Of a stretch of 64,000 bases of DNA, positions 61,745 to 64,000 are shown one piece after another (position 1 is the first letter of the stretch; each line of letters opens with the position of its first letter). Source of the DNA: Ulota crispa (lineage: Eukaryota > Streptophyta > Bryopsida > Orthotrichales > Orthotrichaceae); NCBI GenBank assembly GCA_963920765.1, contig OY987248.1:563001-627000 (forward strand), given 5' to 3'. Under the pieces are notes generated by a model. The model saw only the letters and a program-made list of their open reading frames with translations, searched no databases and was not told the DNA's origin. The translations under genes were made by a program, and so were the position numbers.

Positions 61745-62098
61745 TTGGTCTGCTAGCTCCGTGCTCTTCTGAGGGTTTGTTGACAATGTGCATTTGTTAA
61801 AGTTTGTTGGCTCTATGTTCTTCTTATGTTTGCTTGCTCTGCTGAGGTTTGTTGGTTCCGCGTTCTTCTCATGTTTGCTTGCTCCGCTAAGGTTTATTTG
61901 CTTTGTAATCTTCTTAGATCTGCTCACTTCACGTTTTTTTCAAGTTTGCTTGCTTCACGCTCTTTTCAAGTTTACTTATACCACGCACTTGTCAAAGTTC
62001 GTTGGCTCCGAGCTCTTTTCTAGGTTTGTTGGCTTTATATTCGTTGCAAGTTTGCTCGTTCCGCACACTTATCAGGGTTTTTTTGCTTCAAGCGCTAC
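61745..62098. repeat. Degenerate minisatellite (units of about 22-27 bp) inside the CACTA element
   Basis: About fourteen imperfect units resembling AGTTTGCTTGCTCCGC plus TTCTTCTCA. On the minus strand the array keeps a frame open (61927-61724) that reads as repeats of SRASKHKKN and EPTNLS; on the plus strand it reads as Leu/Phe-rich repeats. Either is more likely a by-product of the repeat than a protein. Confidence 0.65.
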
Positions 62099-62809
62099 CA
62101 CATTGTAACTAATTTTGAGGTTTTGTTTTTGTTGTTTATATGGAATTGCAAATGTATGCACATGATGTTGGGTGGATATAAAAAGCAATATATAATAGTC
62201 TGTGATTGTTAAATAGGTAGTGGATGCGCTATGAGTTTCTAATATACATAAAGCTTTCTGATTTGGTGTATACGATTAATATATACTAAGGAACAAACTG
62301 TGTGTATCAATTATGGAGTAAGTGACAACTAGATGACAACTAGGTGGCAACTCCTAAATTTCATGTGAAGCATAATTGAATTCAGATGCCAGAAAGCTAC
62401 AACTCTAGTAGGACTCAATGGCAACTAAGATATGTCTGTAGCAAATAGAGTCTTATTATTCTGTGACTCAGTAACTAATACAACAACACGACTCTCATAT
62501 TACTCAGTGTTCACTATGTTACTACTATGCCATGACTTTGTGATTGCAATAACTACTTGTCCAATGAATTATGACTTTGTTGTGACTCAGTGGCCAATAA
62601 AATGTGACTCTAGTACAACTCAATGGCTACTAAGGTAGTACTAGGGCATGACCCATTGATCATCACTATATAACTTTGCAGTATCTAATTAACGGCTAAA
62701 TTATGATAGTACTATAACTCTGCCATGACTCTGCAGGCACTAGATTATCTCTATGCCATGATTAAATAAGAACCACTATACAACTCTATGACAATTAGAT
62801 GACTACTAG

Positions 62810-62888
62810 ACTACAACTCAACTACAACTCAACTATGACTCAACTATGACTCAACTACAACTCAACTACGACTCAACTACGACTCAAT
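62810..62888. repeat. Seven-copy 11-bp tandem array (ACTACAACTCA)
   Basis: Successive units read ACTACAACTCA or the variants ACTATGACTCA and ACTACGACTCA. It sits about 0.5 kb inside the right end of the CACTA element, where subterminal transposase-binding motifs are expected; this role is inferred. Confidence 0.75.
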
Positions 62889-63700
62889 AACAACTACATA
62901 ATTTTACAAATACAACTCAGAGTACTCCCATAAATGACTTACACAATTGAAATTTGACTAACCCGCAATTAGCACAAGAATATTATGTAATTTATGAACA
63001 AATAAATATCCATAAAGTTGCTCTTAGCAAATAGGAACATAACAAGTGGAAGAAAGTGGGTCCTACCACAAGTCGTATTGCAGTTGTAATCATACCCATG
63101 AATAGTCGTATGTGAGTAGAGAATTCAGTATTTATCTGGGCACTTATTTGATGACCCACTGGAAAAAAAAGAATCTAATACAGAGAAGTTAGTACCGTGT
63201 CACTTGTGTCAGACAGATGAGAACTATCATATCGTTGGAATGTCCTAAACGATAGGTTTTCCAGAACTGGGACATGATTGTGCAGTTGTATAGTCGCAAA
63301 AGAGTCATCTGTATCCTAAACAACTAAAAAATGAGTTGTTTATAGAGTCTTATTTTGCACGTCTTCTTCTAGTAACTAAACAAGTAGAAGTACGCCAATT
63401 GAAACTCTAAACCTTTATTTAATAGCCTCAAAAGTGCAAACAGACACTAGGGCAGTGAATTGACTAATAAGTTTATACACTTTAATTAGTTATTTGATGT
63501 CACTTGGTAGGATCTATCAATCTTTGAGCTTTAGATTGATTGACACAAGCAAGACAATAAGATATATAAGACGCAAGAAGGATGTAAAATACCGTCTTGT
63601 TGGAAAACACATTGGAAGCCTAGAGAAACAAGTAGACTCACATGCACGTCAAATCCTTGATCAACCTCCAACAAGTTATTTTCAACCCAGTCCACATTGA

Positions 63701-64000
63701 TCCTACAATAGTGCAACAAGTGTATGCACATTTTTATACTAATAAAAAGTTGCATCAACAGTCTTGATCAACAAGTGCATGTTGTCTTCATGAAAATTGC
63801 AAGAAGTGCAACATGGGACCTAATACCATGTTTGTGAAACTTCTCACAATTTAAGGTACCTCAAAATATAAGTGCATTCGGTTTGAAGTTACTTTTTGCT
63901 TTCCATAATGCACCAAGTATCCATAATCAATTTTTACTCATTTTAGAGGACAAATAATGACTTTTTTCATCCTACATAGTGTTTTTTTTGTCATTCATTG
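63701..64000. other. AT-rich DNA to the window end
   Basis: Nothing recognised beyond the end of the dioxygenase fragment. Confidence 0.35.

Larger units (their letters stand above)
59684..63374. mobile_element. Non-autonomous CACTA (EnSpm-type) element, 3.69 kb
   Basis: The left terminus is CACTAGAAGAAAAC; the right, reverse-complemented, is TACTAGAAGAAGAC. The target duplication ACT stands at 59681-59683 and 63375-63377. The insertion interrupts the dioxygenase fragment, whose two halves define the limits independently. Subterminal regions are full of short AGTTGT/ACAACT motifs, including an 11-bp array at 62810-62888. No transposase frame exists. Internal cargo is a MITE (60893-61282) and a degenerate minisatellite (61745-62098). 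Confidence 0.75.
59528..63700 (-). pseudogene. Broken copy of the 2OG-dioxygenase gene 3' part, split by a CACTA element
   Basis: About 59528-59683 matches the dioxygenase intron at about 17560-17710 (shared AACTCCCGCTC, GCAATCTATTTACA). About 63375-63700 matches about 17715-18025, including exon 7. The minus frame here reads NLLEVDQGFDVHVS..VSLGFQCVFQQDG beside the functional NTLLEVDQGFDVRVN..ASLGFQCVFQKDG. Both halves keep the same order and orientation, so the copy was one piece of about 480 bp before the 3.7-kb insertion at 59684-63374. Because intron sequence is included, it arose from genomic DNA and is not a retrocopy. Only a gene fragment is present. Confidence 0.75.

Noticed and set aside
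61724..61927. Repeat protein with SRASKHKKN-type units
   Set aside because: The frame is a by-product of the degenerate minisatellite; it lacks a plausible gene structure and both strands stay open.

Overview
This is 64 kb of nuclear DNA from a land plant. The evidence is spliceosomal genes with GT-AG introns, the plant-type SSADH, the plant ETL1/CHR19 branch of SNF2 remodelers, and a dense load of plant DNA transposons (PIF/Harbinger, CACTA and several MITE families). The style (compact multi-exon genes in AT-rich, MITE-filled intergenic DNA) would suit a bryophyte or another seedless plant, but that is a weak inference.

Layout. 1-194 (-): first coding segment of a lysine/alanine-rich nuclear-type protein, cut by the window edge. 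195-7196: its leader, then AT-rich DNA with a TIR MITE and a TTAA-flanked element nested in a second copy of itself. 7197-15475: left arm of a giant inverted repeat carrying an intact TFIIIC-type WD40 gene (+). 16806-19790 (-): PKHD-type 2-oxoglutarate/Fe(II) dioxygenase. 21098-25876 (+): 19-exon succinate-semialdehyde dehydrogenase, head-to-head with the dioxygenase. 27344-33357 (-): 12-exon ETL1/CHR19 (Fun30/SMARCAD1-like) chromatin remodeler, tail-to-tail with SSADH. 35720-41621: a complete but mutated PIF/Harbinger transposon with both genes recognisable. 41824-44427: MITEs, one nested. 45078-53356: right arm of the inverted repeat with a second copy of the WD40 gene (-). 53690-64000: AT-rich repeat DNA holding another TTAA element, a mini-CACTA, and a dioxygenase pseudogene fragment split by a 3.7-kb non-autonomous CACTA element.

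The most striking structure is the inverted repeat: two arms of about 8.2 kb around a spacer of about 29.6 kb. Every mirrored landmark satisfies left + right = 60553, so there is no net indel. Mismatches were seen only in the last 60-90 bp at each arm edge. That is what recent arm-to-arm gene conversion of an older inverted duplication would leave; an assembly artefact is the main alternative. The WD40 gene is therefore present as two apparently identical convergent copies.

The single-copy genes are not functionally related: GABA-shunt metabolism (SSADH), chromatin remodeling (ETL1), an uncharacterised hydroxylase and Pol III transcription (TFIIIC). No operon-like or defence-like system is evident. 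The unusual content is structural: inverted repeat homogenisation, nested transposons, C-to-T decay of a Harbinger element, and a transposon-split gene fragment. Exon limits were set by eye from splice consensus, reading phase and family conservation.
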